A stretch of DNA of 64,000 nucleotides from Cymbidium sinense (lineage: Eukaryota; Streptophyta; Magnoliopsida; Asparagales; Orchidaceae): positions 80,590,897-80,654,896 of the forward strand of contig CM038220.1 in assembly GCA_021442155.1 (NCBI GenBank). Reading direction: 5' to 3'. The stretch's first letter is position 1, and each line of letters begins with the position of its first letter. The notes under the pieces were generated by a model. The model had not been told where the DNA came from and searched no databases. It worked only from the letters and a program-made list of their open reading frames with translations. The position numbers were made by a program, and so were the translations under genes. Positions 34,994 through 48,179 of the stretch are shown one piece after another.

Positions 34994-37900
34994 TGCGGGC
35001 TCTGAAAATTCACCAACCTCTCGATAAATATTGAGAGTATGATTTAAAGTGTCGGTGTAATTTTCAGAAAGCAAATGAAATAGTAGATAAGACAGTACCC
35101 AGAGATTTCACCTTTATTTTGTGAGGACTTTAGATTGGTTTCAGGTTTCCTATAGGCGCGAACCCCTATAGTTAATTACCTCTCTCAATTCTGAGAGAGA
35201 ACTTTTGATTAAGGCTAGTCATTAGATTGCTAAATGTGTATCGTATAGTAGCAGCATATGGAGTTTTAGAAGTTAGATTTATGAAATTCATCATTTTTAG
35301 CTTAAAGCGGATGGTTGGGGGAATCATGATGTGCCCGATCTAGATCCTATGGTTCCGTCATCCCGGACTATCATAGTCCCTAGTCTACTTAGTCAAAGGG
35401 TAGTCCAATCGGCGGGATCCTTATCAAGAACACTGGGTTACGTCATCCAAAAAATCTTTAGACACGGGGTGGTGTTTTATCTAAGGAGCTACCTTAGGTA
35501 GAGGATTTTTGCCCTATCAGGTGTACAATATGATTCACAACTCAATGGGAAAAGCCATTGGGGAGCATACAGACTACAATCGTGATCATAATATAATGGA
35601 GCCTTACTGGCCAAACCACGATTAGGGGTGTACTTCATCATCAGAGCCTTTTTGCCATATAGTTAGAGGACATGAGCCACATCCTTAATGGCATGAGATG
35701 GATTGAGAGTGAACATAGGAGAACACTTGATTTGACATTGACTTTTTTGTGAGCTAGAGTTTTCTTAATTTGTCACCTCCGACAAACAATTATGGAATGT
35801 GGATAAATTGAGTTTTTTTAAGCTTTTAAAGATTAAATTTTATTTGAGCAGTTTTTAGATTGATGCTTGATTTGAGCTAATTTTATTTGAGATTAGAATC
35901 ATATTTTGATGGAAGTATCCCCTCTGATTGAAATCATCATTCCACACAACCAACATTGGGGTAGTTACTTGATTAATCGAATATATTTGATAACTTTAGA
36001 TCCTGTCAACTATATTTAGCTCCTAATAGAGGATCTGATCTACTGTCACATGATAGAATTAGCTTCTCAGATATTTTACTAAGTTAAAATTTTTATAATA
36101 GATTTTTAGGTTTTGTTAATTCGGACCCAATCCTAAGACTAAACCGGGAAGAAACTTGCGTAGCATCCTCAAACACTAAATTTAAGTATTTAACATTGTG
36201 TTGGGCCCCATACGGGTGTATTTAAGAATGCCTTAATTAACGCCTTCTATTCACTTGTACAATGTGTTATGAATCCGGTGGCGTTAGAAGGCGGAAGCAA
36301 AAGCGAAGTCAAAGTTAAGGATGAAGTGAGGTGTGAGCGGCTCGATCCACCACTATATTCACATCCTAATTTTGTAACTAGGTGTTGCGATGGTTGCATT
36401 TGGATTCTACTCTTACTTGAAAGTAGACATTCAGATATATTGTAGATCCCATACGCTACAACCTAAAATTCAAATAAAGCCTTCTTCAATTCATTTGAAT
36501 CGAGATACTACAATATATGCATTCAATAAGACAGTTTATTGACGAGCTTCCCAATTTGTTGTGAGTCTTATTTATATTTTCCCAATTTGATTTCAAATTT
36601 ATTCAATATGAATTAGAACATAATTCATTTGTTAATTGGAAATCCACTTTATAAGTTATTTTGTAAATTTCATTTGGACTTCATTAATTTTGAAGACAAG
36701 CAATAGATATATCACAAGTGGTTCAAATTCAACTTTAAATGCAAACTCTGAATGCTCTGTTAAAGGCTACATTCATGGTTACTCATGAGTTTCTTAAATG
36801 AATTTGTGCTCCATAAAGAATCTTCAAATGTGATATAGGATTTATTTTGAAGCTTTCTTCATTTTTTTTATCCATTCAATATGCTACATAACTATTTCTA
36901 TGGTTTGGAAGACATTTAATCCAGTTACAAATTCTATCCAAATCATATCTACCCATTTAATATGAGTGTGACACTTTGAAAGTTTATAATACCCTCTTTA
37001 TATTTCTCTTGCTTACAAATAAGTTTCAATTTCAACACTGATCTTCAGTTACTCAATTCAGTGCTCAATGCAAATTATAATAAGATTTGATTACTCAATT
37101 AAAGGTCATTTCTATATTTATGAGTAGGTCATCAAATGATGCTTATTGAAATACTTAGGGGTTTCCTTTCATATGTTTGATTTTGCAGTACTTTAAAGAG
37201 AAGGAGGACTCAAGATTTGGGTATGCTTCTAATTTGCTCAATTTCTTTTATAAGCCCCATTTTGTGTTTGTTTAACGCTCATATTCACACATATATATTT
37301 TTTATTTGATTATTTTGATTTGAATTTTGCTTTAGATTTCTTTATTTAGTGCTTTTAAGCTAGTTTTTTTTATTCCTCCATTTTTTTCTAAGTCCAAAGA
37401 TTTGACGAAATTTCAGCAGCATTTCGACTAGGGGAGACATCTAATAATTTTGGAGGCTTTCCTGTCATGCCCTCATGAGCATGACGGTTGGTGTTTTGGA
37501 ACACCTAGGACAATTTTTATCTCGTCACGCCCTTATGAGCATGACGAGGCCTTCAGACTTGTAAAGAAACACATAGCATATATATATAAACTTTCATATT
37601 AACATCACACATGTTCAGACTTATTTTTCTGCGCGTTTGCAATGATCAGCAAGGAGACAGAGAGGGAGATGCCAGAAACCAAGAGAAGAACCCGCCGGAT
37701 GATGGTGTTCCTCTTTGGCTGCGGCAAATGGAAAGATCGGAAGGAGGAAATGCCGTGAAAGCCTAGAAAGAAACCGATGTGTTCCTCTCTGAATCTGACA
37801 AAGAGAGGTCAAAAGTAATTTGTGGTGTATTAGAGGAAAGAAGGTATCTGAGAGGAACCCCGATGAATGATGTTTTGGTTACCCTCACTTGTGATAAGAA

Positions 37901-39232
37901 AGGAGGTCGGCTAAGGATGGATTCGACAAAGGGAAATGAGGGAAGAATTTTTGGATTAAAGAAATGAGGGGAATGAAAGGGGGATTTTTGATTTTGAAGA
38001 AATAAGGAAAAATGGGGATTTTCAGTTTTATGGGCGTGAGGGAAAGAGGGAATTTCAGATTGGTGAGGGTGAGAGAAAGAGGGAATTTCGAATTGGTGAG
38101 GGTGAGGGAAAGAAGGAATTTTCTGTTTGGGAGCAAATGAGGGAAAATGGAGAAGGAAAGGGAAGAGGAAGGAGAGGGAAGAGGAAGAAGAGAAAATGGA
38201 TCCTCTTACCCTTGCTTGCGTGAGGCTTTGCGGCTTGGACCCGAGAAATGGAAGAGGAAAAAATGAGCAAGGGAAGAAGCTTTCATGGCTTGCGGTTGAG
38301 AAGAAGAAGAAGAAGAAAAGGAGCTTTTTCTTTTTGTTTTTGGATGAGGGAGGAAGAGAAGAGGGTCTTACCGTTTGCTTGAGGAGGAGGAAAGAGGGAA
38401 CGATTGCGGGTGTGTGTTTTGTGCGTTCGAACGGAAGAGAGGGAGTGGTGGAACTCGATTCCTTCTGATCAAGCAGAAGTGGGGCGTGGAGCGCACCTGA
38501 AGGAGAGGCTGAGCTGGCTCGTGCGATAGAGAGAGTGTTTGGGTCGGGATTAGGAACTAGGGCCGACCGATCGGTTAGGGTTAATTAGTAAAATAGGCTT
38601 TTTAAATTGATTTTTTTTAAGTGTTTAATTAACTTTAATGTGAATTTTATGATGACATGATTAGATAATTAATATATATATATATATATATATATTAATT
38701 CAAGGTTATTCTAATATTTCAAATACAACATCATGGTCCGTTTCACAATCGGAAGTTGTTTGGTTCAAATCAGCATCAAATTGGATCAATTTCAGCTCAA
38801 AATATACGTTATCACTTTCGACTGCTCGATTTTCATGCAGACTTATTCGAATTGAGTGCGAATAATCTTACTTGATAGATTTCGATGTCTCAAAACTAAC
38901 AACATAATTAATTTCACAAACGGAGGTTGTTTGGTTTACATCGGTGCTTTCTGATCTCGATATGCGTGTAGGCGCGTTAATGACTCGATCGCTTGATCGG
39001 TTGATCACCAGGTTATATAATATTTATATTATGATCATTTTTGACGTTCTGAACGTAATGATAAAGTCCATTCATCAATCAGAGATCATTTCAACTGATT
39101 TTGGCGACGTCCATCGTATTTCGACCTCGATTTACGTGATGTCATTTCCAATCATTTCATTTCAACAAACTTATCTGAATTGAGTGTGAACAATCTAATT
39201 TGGTAGTTTTTGATATTTTGAAGCTAATGGCA
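34994..39232 (-). mobile_element. solo LTR B1, first part (interrupted by B2)
   Basis: It starts TGCGGGCTCTGAAAATTCACC and is collinear with LTR D and LTR C. The five bases before it, AGAAG (34989-34993), match TGAAG (44250-44254) after the far end at 44249 in four of five positions. It is broken at 39232 in the middle of a terminal unit and resumes at 43961. Without B2 it is about 4.5 kb. The insert zone (37620-38570) is purine-rich on the plus strand and homologous to that of LTR C, with no recognised gene. 36300-37380 was read as LTR body, again without a recognised gene. Hairpins lie at 37461-37483 and 37520-37546. Confidence 0.85.
38672..38695. repeat. (TA)n tract in LTR B1
   Basis: About 12 TA units lie between the leader and the terminal units. 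Confidence 0.9.
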
Positions 39233-40221
39233 TGTTGACCTCCACATACGTGCCATAAGTCGAGTCAAGCGCTTAAGTCTAACTTGACAGACTTCGGAAG
39301 CGACAATGCATAAATTGGGGATCAAAATGCACTAGACGTCACCGAAAATAGTCGAAATGATCTCCGATTGATGAACGGACTTCTCCGTTGTGTTCAGAAT
39401 GTCAAAATCGATCAAAATATAAATATTGTAAAATTTAATCAATCATTGCGCGGCTATGATATGTGTGGACATATCGCGATTAATGAAGGCGTGATGATGT
39501 CCAACGACGCTCGTTGCGGTGTATTACAACGAAATCTATTAAATGAGATTGTCAAGGATGAGTCACGAAGAGTTATTTGAAGCATGTAAATCGAGGCGAA
39601 ATCGCGTCCTAAAATCAACTCCAATGACCTCCGATCAATGAACGAACTTTGTCATCGCATTCAGAACATTGAAATTGGTCAAGATATAAATATTACACGA
39701 CTTGATGAGCAACCGATCAAGCGCTCGAGTCATCAATGCGCCTGCACGCATATCGAGGTCATGAGGCACCGACGAGAATCAAACGATCTTCGTTCATGAA
39801 TTGATCATGACATTGGCTTCGAAACACTAAAATCTATCAAATAAGACGGTTTGCACTCAATTCGGACGAGTCTGCATGAAAATCGGCATTAGCGCATTTT
39901 GAGTTGAATATTCAATTTGGCTGTACTCAAAAACGGCTCGTCATTGAAATGGTCTGCGCCATTGAGTTCAAAAGAATGGAATTACCCTAAATTGATATAT
40001 ATATTAACTATGTGTATTTACCGACTCGAAATCCATATTAAAATCCTTAAATAAATTTAAATTTATTTAAAAAGTTTCAAATTATCCATATGCTCCACCG
40101 TTCTCCTCATTTCCAATTTTATGAAAAAAAGCCAATTGCAAAAAAAAAATTAAAAAAAAAACTGAAAATAAAAAGCACTCCCTCTCATTCCTTTCTCATT
40201 CTCTCCCATTTCTGACTGTTT

Positions 40222-40227
<6 letters not shown>

Positions 40228-40262
<35 letters not shown>
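40228..40262. repeat. (CT)n microsatellite
   Basis: About 17 CT units lie in the leader of LTR B2. Confidence 0.9.
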
Positions 40263-40265
<3 letters not shown>

Positions 40266-40309
40266 TTAGCCCTCTCTGCGAAAAAGGTAAAAAAATTCTC
40301 CTCCCCGTT

Positions 40310-41050
40310 GAATTTTCCTCGGTTTCCATCCGATTCTGCCGCTGGCCCGCCGCCGGCACCATTCTACGCAATTCCGCTACCGGACCCTCCTCCGCGTCCA
40401 GCTCGCGCGCCTCCCGTGGCCCGATCTGCCGCACCCGCGTGTCATCCGACCCGCGACCCCGCTCACCCACCTCCGGCCCGTCTCCCGCACTGTGACCCGC
40501 TGACCCGAACCCGCAAGCCCGCCGGCGCACCGCGCATCCCGCGACCAGCGACCCGAGCCCGTCCCACGCCGCGCGTCCCACGACACGAGCCTGTTCCGCG
40601 CCCGCGCGACCCGCCGAGCCCGCCGATCGGCAGATCCCGTCGCCGGTGTTCCGCGATCCCGCCGCTGGTTCGCCATTTCAATTGTAAAACCACTCCTTCT
40701 GCTGCCGTTCAGCGAGCCGCACCCGCTAGCCAACCTGCGCCTCCCTTCCCGCAAGGTCCAATCCGGTCCGCTGCATCCCATTCCGCAGGCCCACGGCCCT
40801 CTGCAACCACACAGGCCCACTGCCGCCGGCCGAAATCCCATTTTGCCGCCGTCGTTCCGTCGAAAATTCGTCTCCCGTAAAGCCCGCAAGCTGCTCCGCC
40901 AACCCGTGAAACCGTAGCCCATACACTGCAGCCCGTTCGTTAACTCCCGCAAAACCGCAACGCAGTTCCATTCAAACCGTCCGGCCCGGCCAGCTCTACT
41001 AGCCCACAGCTCGCTAACCTCCTTCCTACAGCCCACTAGCCTGCTGTTAC
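40310..41050 (+). other. GC-rich insert of LTR B2
   Basis: About 740 bp are far richer in C and G than the surroundings, with many GACCCGC/CCCGCG phrases. A 190-codon Pro/Arg/Ala-rich frame (40308-40880, plus) and a 219-codon frame on the other strand (40377-41036) are both open, as expected from base composition alone. No domain was recognised. It occupies the place that holds gene fragments in LTRs A and D, so it may be a captured 5' exon or leader, but this is not shown. Confidence 0.4.
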
Positions 41051-41540
41051 GGCCCGTCAGCCATCAAACCTAGCCAGTTCTGCGCAATCTTTTTCCCAGC
41101 CATAACCTTTACTGTCCGTTTTGCTTTGCTTGGTGGAAGAATCTTTTTTGAGCGACGCTTAGCTGGCTCCGTTTAGTTCTTGCAGTCGGAAGAACATCGT
41201 CAATTCTTTTCGATTTTTGTCCCTCATTTTAGCCATTCCGTTTTCACCTCGCCGCAATTGGGGAAAGAACATCGTCAACAGACGAATTCTTCTTTCGATT
41301 TTCGGCGTCATACCCCTCGCTTTAGTCGTCCTTTTTTTGCTTATCGGGAGAAGAACGTGTCATAAACTTCTTTTCGATTTCGATGTCATCCCTCACTTTA
41401 ATTGTCTGTTTTTTTCCATATGGGGAAGAACATCGTCAATAATTCTTCTTTTTCGCCTTACATTCCAAACGATACCCTTTATTCTTTTGCAGAGCATTGC
41501 GTGTGATGAAAAATCGTCGAATATGTGGGATTTGTGAATG

Positions 41541-41543
<3 letters not shown>

Positions 41544-41619
<76 letters not shown>
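41544..41619. repeat. (TA)n microsatellite in LTR B2
   Basis: About 38 TA units follow TGTGAATGTGAA. The position matches the second TA run of LTR A (8666-8734). Confidence 0.95.
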
Positions 41620-41622
<3 letters not shown>

Positions 41623-43960
41623 TTTTCGGGGTTTGAAGATATAGTTATTCTCAATGAAAGCGATAATATGAAAAAAAATAAACGTGGTGTCATAAGACAT
41701 CGCTCATTATGCTCAAGCATAGAAAGCCAACACTTATTAGATGTCCTAGATAAAATCTTTCAAATTTTGTCTAATTTCCAAAATTAGAAAAAAAAAATGG
41801 GGGGGGTGAATATATTGCATTTATTGTACTCAACAGTGCGGCAGAGAGATACAAACCAGTTCTGGTGTCTGAACAGACTACTCGAGGCATGTAGAGTAAG
41901 CTAAAATACCCCGATATACTCTCTGCAGGGATGGCGTCGGAGGTTCAAATTACGTCAAATCTTTTGAATTAGAAAAAAAAGGGAGAGAGAAATGAACTGA
42001 CTTAAGAATGCTAAGTAAGGAAACCTGCAGCTAATTTGAAACTAAAAGAGTGAAATAAAAAAAGGGGGAGCCTTTAAAGAAAATTTTGGAAAGTATAGAA
42101 CATTCATTTAAAATGCACGTAAAATTTGGAAAAAACTAATATTAAACTCACGAACTTTGGCGGAGGCTAATATTAAACTCACAAACTCTAATTGTAATTC
42201 TCTATGGCTTAAATTGAAGCGTTAAAGTGAGTTCTCTTTTCTTATAAATTTCTCACAATTAAGCTTTAATTGGAATTGAGGGGGAACTAATGCTAAACTC
42301 ATAATAAACTTGTAATAAATTCAAAATCTCAGGATGAATCCAAAGTGTGTTTAATAATTCTTATACGAATGTGGAGGTGATTACTATGCTAACTAATAAG
42401 CATGAGTAAGGCTAAAACAACAAACATTAAAATCGGTATAACTTATCAAAATTGATATAAATTGAGCATAATAAAGTTGAAAAAATTACAAAAAATCAAC
42501 AAGTAAACTAAGTGCCAGTAGTGTGTTAAACTACAACCTAAATCAAAATCTAAATTAAAATGCATTCTTCGCCACCGAATTTGTAACCCTTTGTACAAGC
42601 ACACAGAAGACGATATTAAATCAAAATCTACAGAAATCATGAGACTTCTTTTGATCAAAAATTAAGAAATTCCATTCTAATTATGATTTTTAAAATCAAT
42701 AAAATCACTAATTAGGTGAAATTATCTAAGCAATAAACACATGCATGTGCTCGGACACAGAGATTTCAAGTGTAAATTTTAATGTCTGAAAAGAGTGCGC
42801 AAGCTAAAGTTGGAATTAAATGACAAATCTGAAATCAAAGCTCATAATTCAAATATAAAATTACCCAAAATTACTATACACCCGCATGTGCCCTGACACT
42901 ATGTTGAATGCTTAAATTCAAGTGTCTGAGTATGTTGTGCGGGTTGCTTCCTAGTTTAGTCTGAGGATTGGGTTCGGGTTAGCAAAACCTAAAAATCTAT
43001 TATTAAAAATTTCAAATCAGTGAAATATTTAAGACTCTGTTAGGTGATAGATCTAATCTCATTGTTATTAAATAGAGTTGAGGATTTAAAGCTCTTAAAC
43101 CTATTCAAATTAATCAAATTTTCAAATCAAATTAAGTAGCAATCAAAACTACTTAAATTGAATTCTCATTAAAACTTAAATCAAAATTCAATCTATCCAC
43201 CTTCGCAATTATTTGTGTGATAAATTAAAACTCCTCATAAAAGCCAATGTCAAATCAAGTGTTCAATATGTTCACTCTTAATCAATCTCTTCTAGTAGGG
43301 CGTGGCCATGTCCTCACGCGTGGCTTGGCCAATAGCTCCACAGATGAAGCGATCCACGAAGTCCTACGATCGGTGATTTTGGTCAGGCTCCATTATATTA
43401 TGATCAGATGCGTATGCTCCCCAATGGCTCTGCCCTTTGAGTTGTGAATCATAGGGTATACTTGATAGGGCAAACAATCATCTATCAGCTAAGGTAGACT
43501 TAAGTTTGTCTCCTTAGACAAACATCACCCCAGGTCTACAAGGATTTCTTGGACGACATAACACATGTGTTGTTGATAAATATCTTTCTGTTAGGTTGGT
43601 ACCTCCTCACGACTAAGTAGGCATTGACTTGGGATGATGGAACCATGGGATCTAGATGGTGCGTCATCATTCCCCAACCATCGATTTAAGCTATAATGAT
43701 GAATTTTATATCTCAAATTTTAAAACTCTACATCAGCTACTATCCGCATTAGCGACTAATGACTTAATCGGTTCTCTCTCACTTATTGGGAGGGTGATTA
43801 ACTATAGGGCTTGTGCCTATAGGAAACACAGGAATCTAATGTCCTCAGCGACGAAATCTGGTAGTGTCTTGCTCTACTATTCCGCCTTACAAAATTACAC
43901 ACTTTAAAACACTCTTTTCATCGAAGAGGTCGGTGGTGAATTTTCGGAGTCCACATGACA

Positions 43961-44249
43961 TAATCAATTTTATGAACTAATGTCATTTGGACATTGTCAT
44001 ACCTTCTTGACTCTGATATTCACGTTAGCATATTGATAGTTCGATCGCTTGATCGGTTGATCTTTAGATTATGCAATATTTATATTTTGACCAATTTCGA
44101 TATTCTGAACGCGATGGAGAAGTTCGTTCATCGATCGGAGGTCATTTGGACTGATTTCGGTGAAGTTTGGCATATTTCGATTTGTGCTATAAAGCATCAA
44201 GTCATCAATTCACTTATAAACTTGACTTGTGTATATGTGAAGGTCAACA
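43961..44249 (-). mobile_element. solo LTR B1, second part
   Basis: The unfinished terminal unit of B1 continues here (TAATCAATTTTATGAAC) and ends at the LTR terminus AAGGTCAACA, followed by TGAAG. Confidence 0.85.
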
Positions 44250-44258
44250 TGAAGTAAT

Positions 44259-45216
<958 letters not shown>

Positions 45217-45399
45217 ATTTTAAGATATATGATTATGCTAATTATATCACTCCTAAAATTACTATATACATATATTATATAATTGAATTTCAAAATAGAT
45301 TACATAAAAATAAGAATGAATATATACTAATAAGATAAGGATTTATATTATGATAAAAAATCTGTGATCATTATCATTATATACTAATTAGTATTAATC

Positions 45400-45401
<2 letters not shown>

Positions 45402-45495
<94 letters not shown>
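45402..45495. repeat. (TA)n microsatellite, about 46 units
   Basis: A second long TA run lies 190 bp after the previous one. Confidence 0.95.
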
Positions 45496-45498
<3 letters not shown>

Positions 45499-46150
45499 AT
45501 ATCCACTTAATTTACGGCCAATTACTCTTCATCCCACACTTCTATACATCGAGTATATAAAATATTATCTCTACAACTTAATGCATATGCATTTGTCAAA
45601 CTTCACTTGTGCCCATTTCTTTGCTGTCCTCTTCAGCCAATGAAAAGTCATCAAGTCTCATGGCCCATGTTGATATCACTTGAAATAAAAAAAAAGAATA
45701 AATGATATTTTTAGTGGAGCATGAGGCCGGATGGGATTTTTTCTTTTTGTCTCTAATGCGCGGTCCGCTGAAGGAGAAAATATTATGTCCGGAGTCCACA
45801 CGTGATTTATGTGCTCAATCCCACGACATATCCAGTAGTTTTTTTTTTTTTATTTTAATGCTTATATGTAGCGGATGGCGGCCTGATTTATCACCCACAT
45901 TCCCAAGTTCAATATGAGAAGAAGCCTCGTTAGAATGGCGGGAGAATTTAAAAAAATATATATCTAGATTTAGGGTTTAGGGGTATATTTTTTCTTTGCA
46001 AATCGAGCTGAAAGAGATTTTCTCATTTCTTTTATAAAGAACCATGAAGATGAAAACGAGGCCTTGAGGAAATAGGCGAGGATGTATTAAATAAAAATTC
46101 ATCGTAATTTTTTTATTGTATCGTACATTTTTTTTACGGTTTGTTAGTGT
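45496..46150. other. intergenic DNA left of the MULE array
   Basis: No gene was recognised. Short open frames around 45600-45910 overlap on both strands and have no family signature. Confidence 0.4.
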
Positions 46151-46189
46151 TATTCCTTGAAATTCTTTTATTTAGTGTATATTTTCTAC

Positions 46190-48010
46190 TTGTTTGGAGT
46201 TCTTTGCAAGAGGACTTTGCTTATTTTGAGAGATTTTTGCATCTTTACTCTCTGTACTCTCATGAGAGTATAGATGATTTTCTGAATATTTTTGTAGTTT
46301 ATTTTGCATGAATGGAGAGAATATGATCATTACATTCCATTAGAAGTAATTTTGTGGTTGTTTGGTTAATCTTTATGGGAGATTTCATCTATCTCTATAC
46401 TCTACTCTCTTAGAGTATAGAGCATTTTGGGCAATTTTTTTCACTTTGTGTGGCATATTTGGAGGAAATATGTTTATTACAATCTATCACGAACAATTTG
46501 GAGGCTGTTTGGTGATTTTTTAGTGTTATTTTGTATCTATATTCTCTGTACTCTCTTGAGAGTACACACGATTTTTGCTATTTTTTTCAGTTTCTTTGGC
46601 CTGATTGTTGAGATTATGTTTATTACATACCAGTGGAAGTAATTTTGAGAGATGTTTGGATAATTTATGGAGGATTTTTGCATCTATACTATCTGTACTC
46701 TCCTAAGAGTACAGAGCATTTTGGGTTTTTTTTACTTTCTGTGGCCTGTTTGGAGAAAATATGTTCATTACAATCTATGAGGAACAATTTGGAGGTTGTT
46801 TGGTTATTTTTTTAGTATTATTTTGCATCTGTAGAGTACAGATGATTTTGGTCATTTTCTCTAGTTTCTTGGGGGTTGTTGAGATTATTTTCATTACATT
46901 TGTACTCTCTCTCTCTATCTCTCTGTACTCTCGAGGGAGTCTGAGCATTTTGGTCATTTTTATTTATTTCTTTGGCTGTTTGGAAAATATATTCATTAGG
47001 CACAATTTGGAGGTTGTTTGGTTGATTTGTTAGTATTTTCTTGCGTACTCTCTGTACTCTCATGAGTACACATGATTTGGTCATGTTGTCAGTTTCTTTG
47101 GCAGTTGTTGAGTACATTAGTTGGAAGCAATTTGGCATTTGTTTGGATGATTTCTAGGGATTTTTTGCATCACACTCTCTACATTCCTTGCGACACTCTT
47201 TAGTAATGAAGTCATTGACATTTCTGAGAGCTTCATCGCATCAATTCATTAGACTCCATGAAATTCAAGACTCGATAGCCATGACCTCAATCTATCTTGT
47301 TGGGACATAGAAAGCAAGCTTTCTTTTACGGGTGCGTGCATTCCTTTCACCCAGATGAAGTTGCGATTGTAGGGATGTCAAATAGAGGAGAGATGGTCTT
47401 ATGGAATAGAGGTAATGTCTTTATCGTGAGAATTGACACTTTGGTGAGGAAGCCCTTAAAGAGCATCTTGAAGGATAAAAACATAAAGCGCTTACAGCAA
47501 AAGAAGCCTTAAAGAGCATCACCCCATGAAGTTGCGGTGATAATAGGGATGCCAAACGGGGAGGTCTTATGGCATAGAGAGGAAATGCTATCTGAGGTTA
47601 GCACTTCGTGAAGCCCTTAAAGAGCATCTTGAAGGTAAAAAATACAAAGCAAAAGCACTTGAACAAGAAGGCGCCCCTCAGTACTCTGCTCTCATACTCT
47701 CTTTGTAATTTCTGTACTTTATGTATTCTCTGTACTCTCTGTACTCTATACTCTCTATACTCTTCTCAACTCATAGGTAACTCGATATAATACTGTTTAT
47801 GTTTCTATGATGATTTCTTTACTTGTTTGGAGGCTGTTTGGTTAGTTTTTTAGTGTCCAATTTTTTTGGCCTGTTTGGAGGAAATTTGTTCATTACATTA
47901 CATTGGAAGAAATTTGGAGGGATGTTTGGATGATTTTTGCATATGTACTCTCTGTATTTAGCTCATTTTTCCCCTTTCTTTGGCCTGTTTGGAGGGAATA
48001 TGTTTATTTG
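46190..48010 (+). repeat. ~140-145-bp monomer array, left arm of a MULE
   Basis: The phrase CTCTGTACTCTC with a palindromic continuation recurs at about 46253, 46395, 46548, 46694, 46925 and 47055, and more weakly near 47740 and 47945. Between are TTTCTTTGGCCTGTTTGGAG and ATATGTTCATTACAAT blocks. The same monomers occur in reverse complement at 54365-57690. The duplicated block 47345-47665 interrupts the array. Confidence 0.85.
47345..47665 (+). repeat. ~175-bp direct duplication with coding-like reading
   Basis: 47348-47500 and 47522-47665 share ATGAAGTTGCG, AGGGATGxCAAA, GTCTTATGG and AAGCCCTTAAAGAGCATCTTG. The second copy reads EVSTLREALKEHLEGKKYKA on the plus strand, a charged helix-like peptide. 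Family not recognised; it may be a captured exon or part of the MULE. Confidence 0.55.
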
Positions 48011-48179
48011 TGGAGCTATGTTATATGTCACATTTATGTGGAGCGGTCTTGGCAGTGAATGCGATCAATGTGCAGTGCGTGATGAAGTCGTGATGTCTAA
48101 TGAACCAAATTTGGGGAAACTCCATTGCACCATTTGAGAATGAAAGCAGGCGTATACCTTTATCTTGTGTCGCACATCA

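Larger units (their letters stand above)
39233..43955 (+). mobile_element. solo LTR B2, nested in B1 (4723 bp)
   Basis: It starts TGTTGACCTCC and ends GAGTCCACA. Flanks TGGCA (39228-39232) and TGACA (43956-43960) form a 5-bp target duplication with one change. Removing B2 and one flank gives AAGCTAATGACATAATCAAT, which restores the terminal-unit sequence seen at 13788 and 38889, so the insertion site is proven from the sequence. There is one LTR only, hence a solo LTR. Order on the plus strand: terminal units (39233-39960), leader with (CT)n, GC-rich insert (40310-41050), TTCTTTTGCAG (41482-41492), (TA)n, tail. Confidence 0.9.

Noticed and set aside
40308..40880. 190-codon proline/arginine-rich ORF
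   Set aside because: Both strands are open over the same DNA because of extreme GC content; no domain, no family. Kept only as a GC-rich block.
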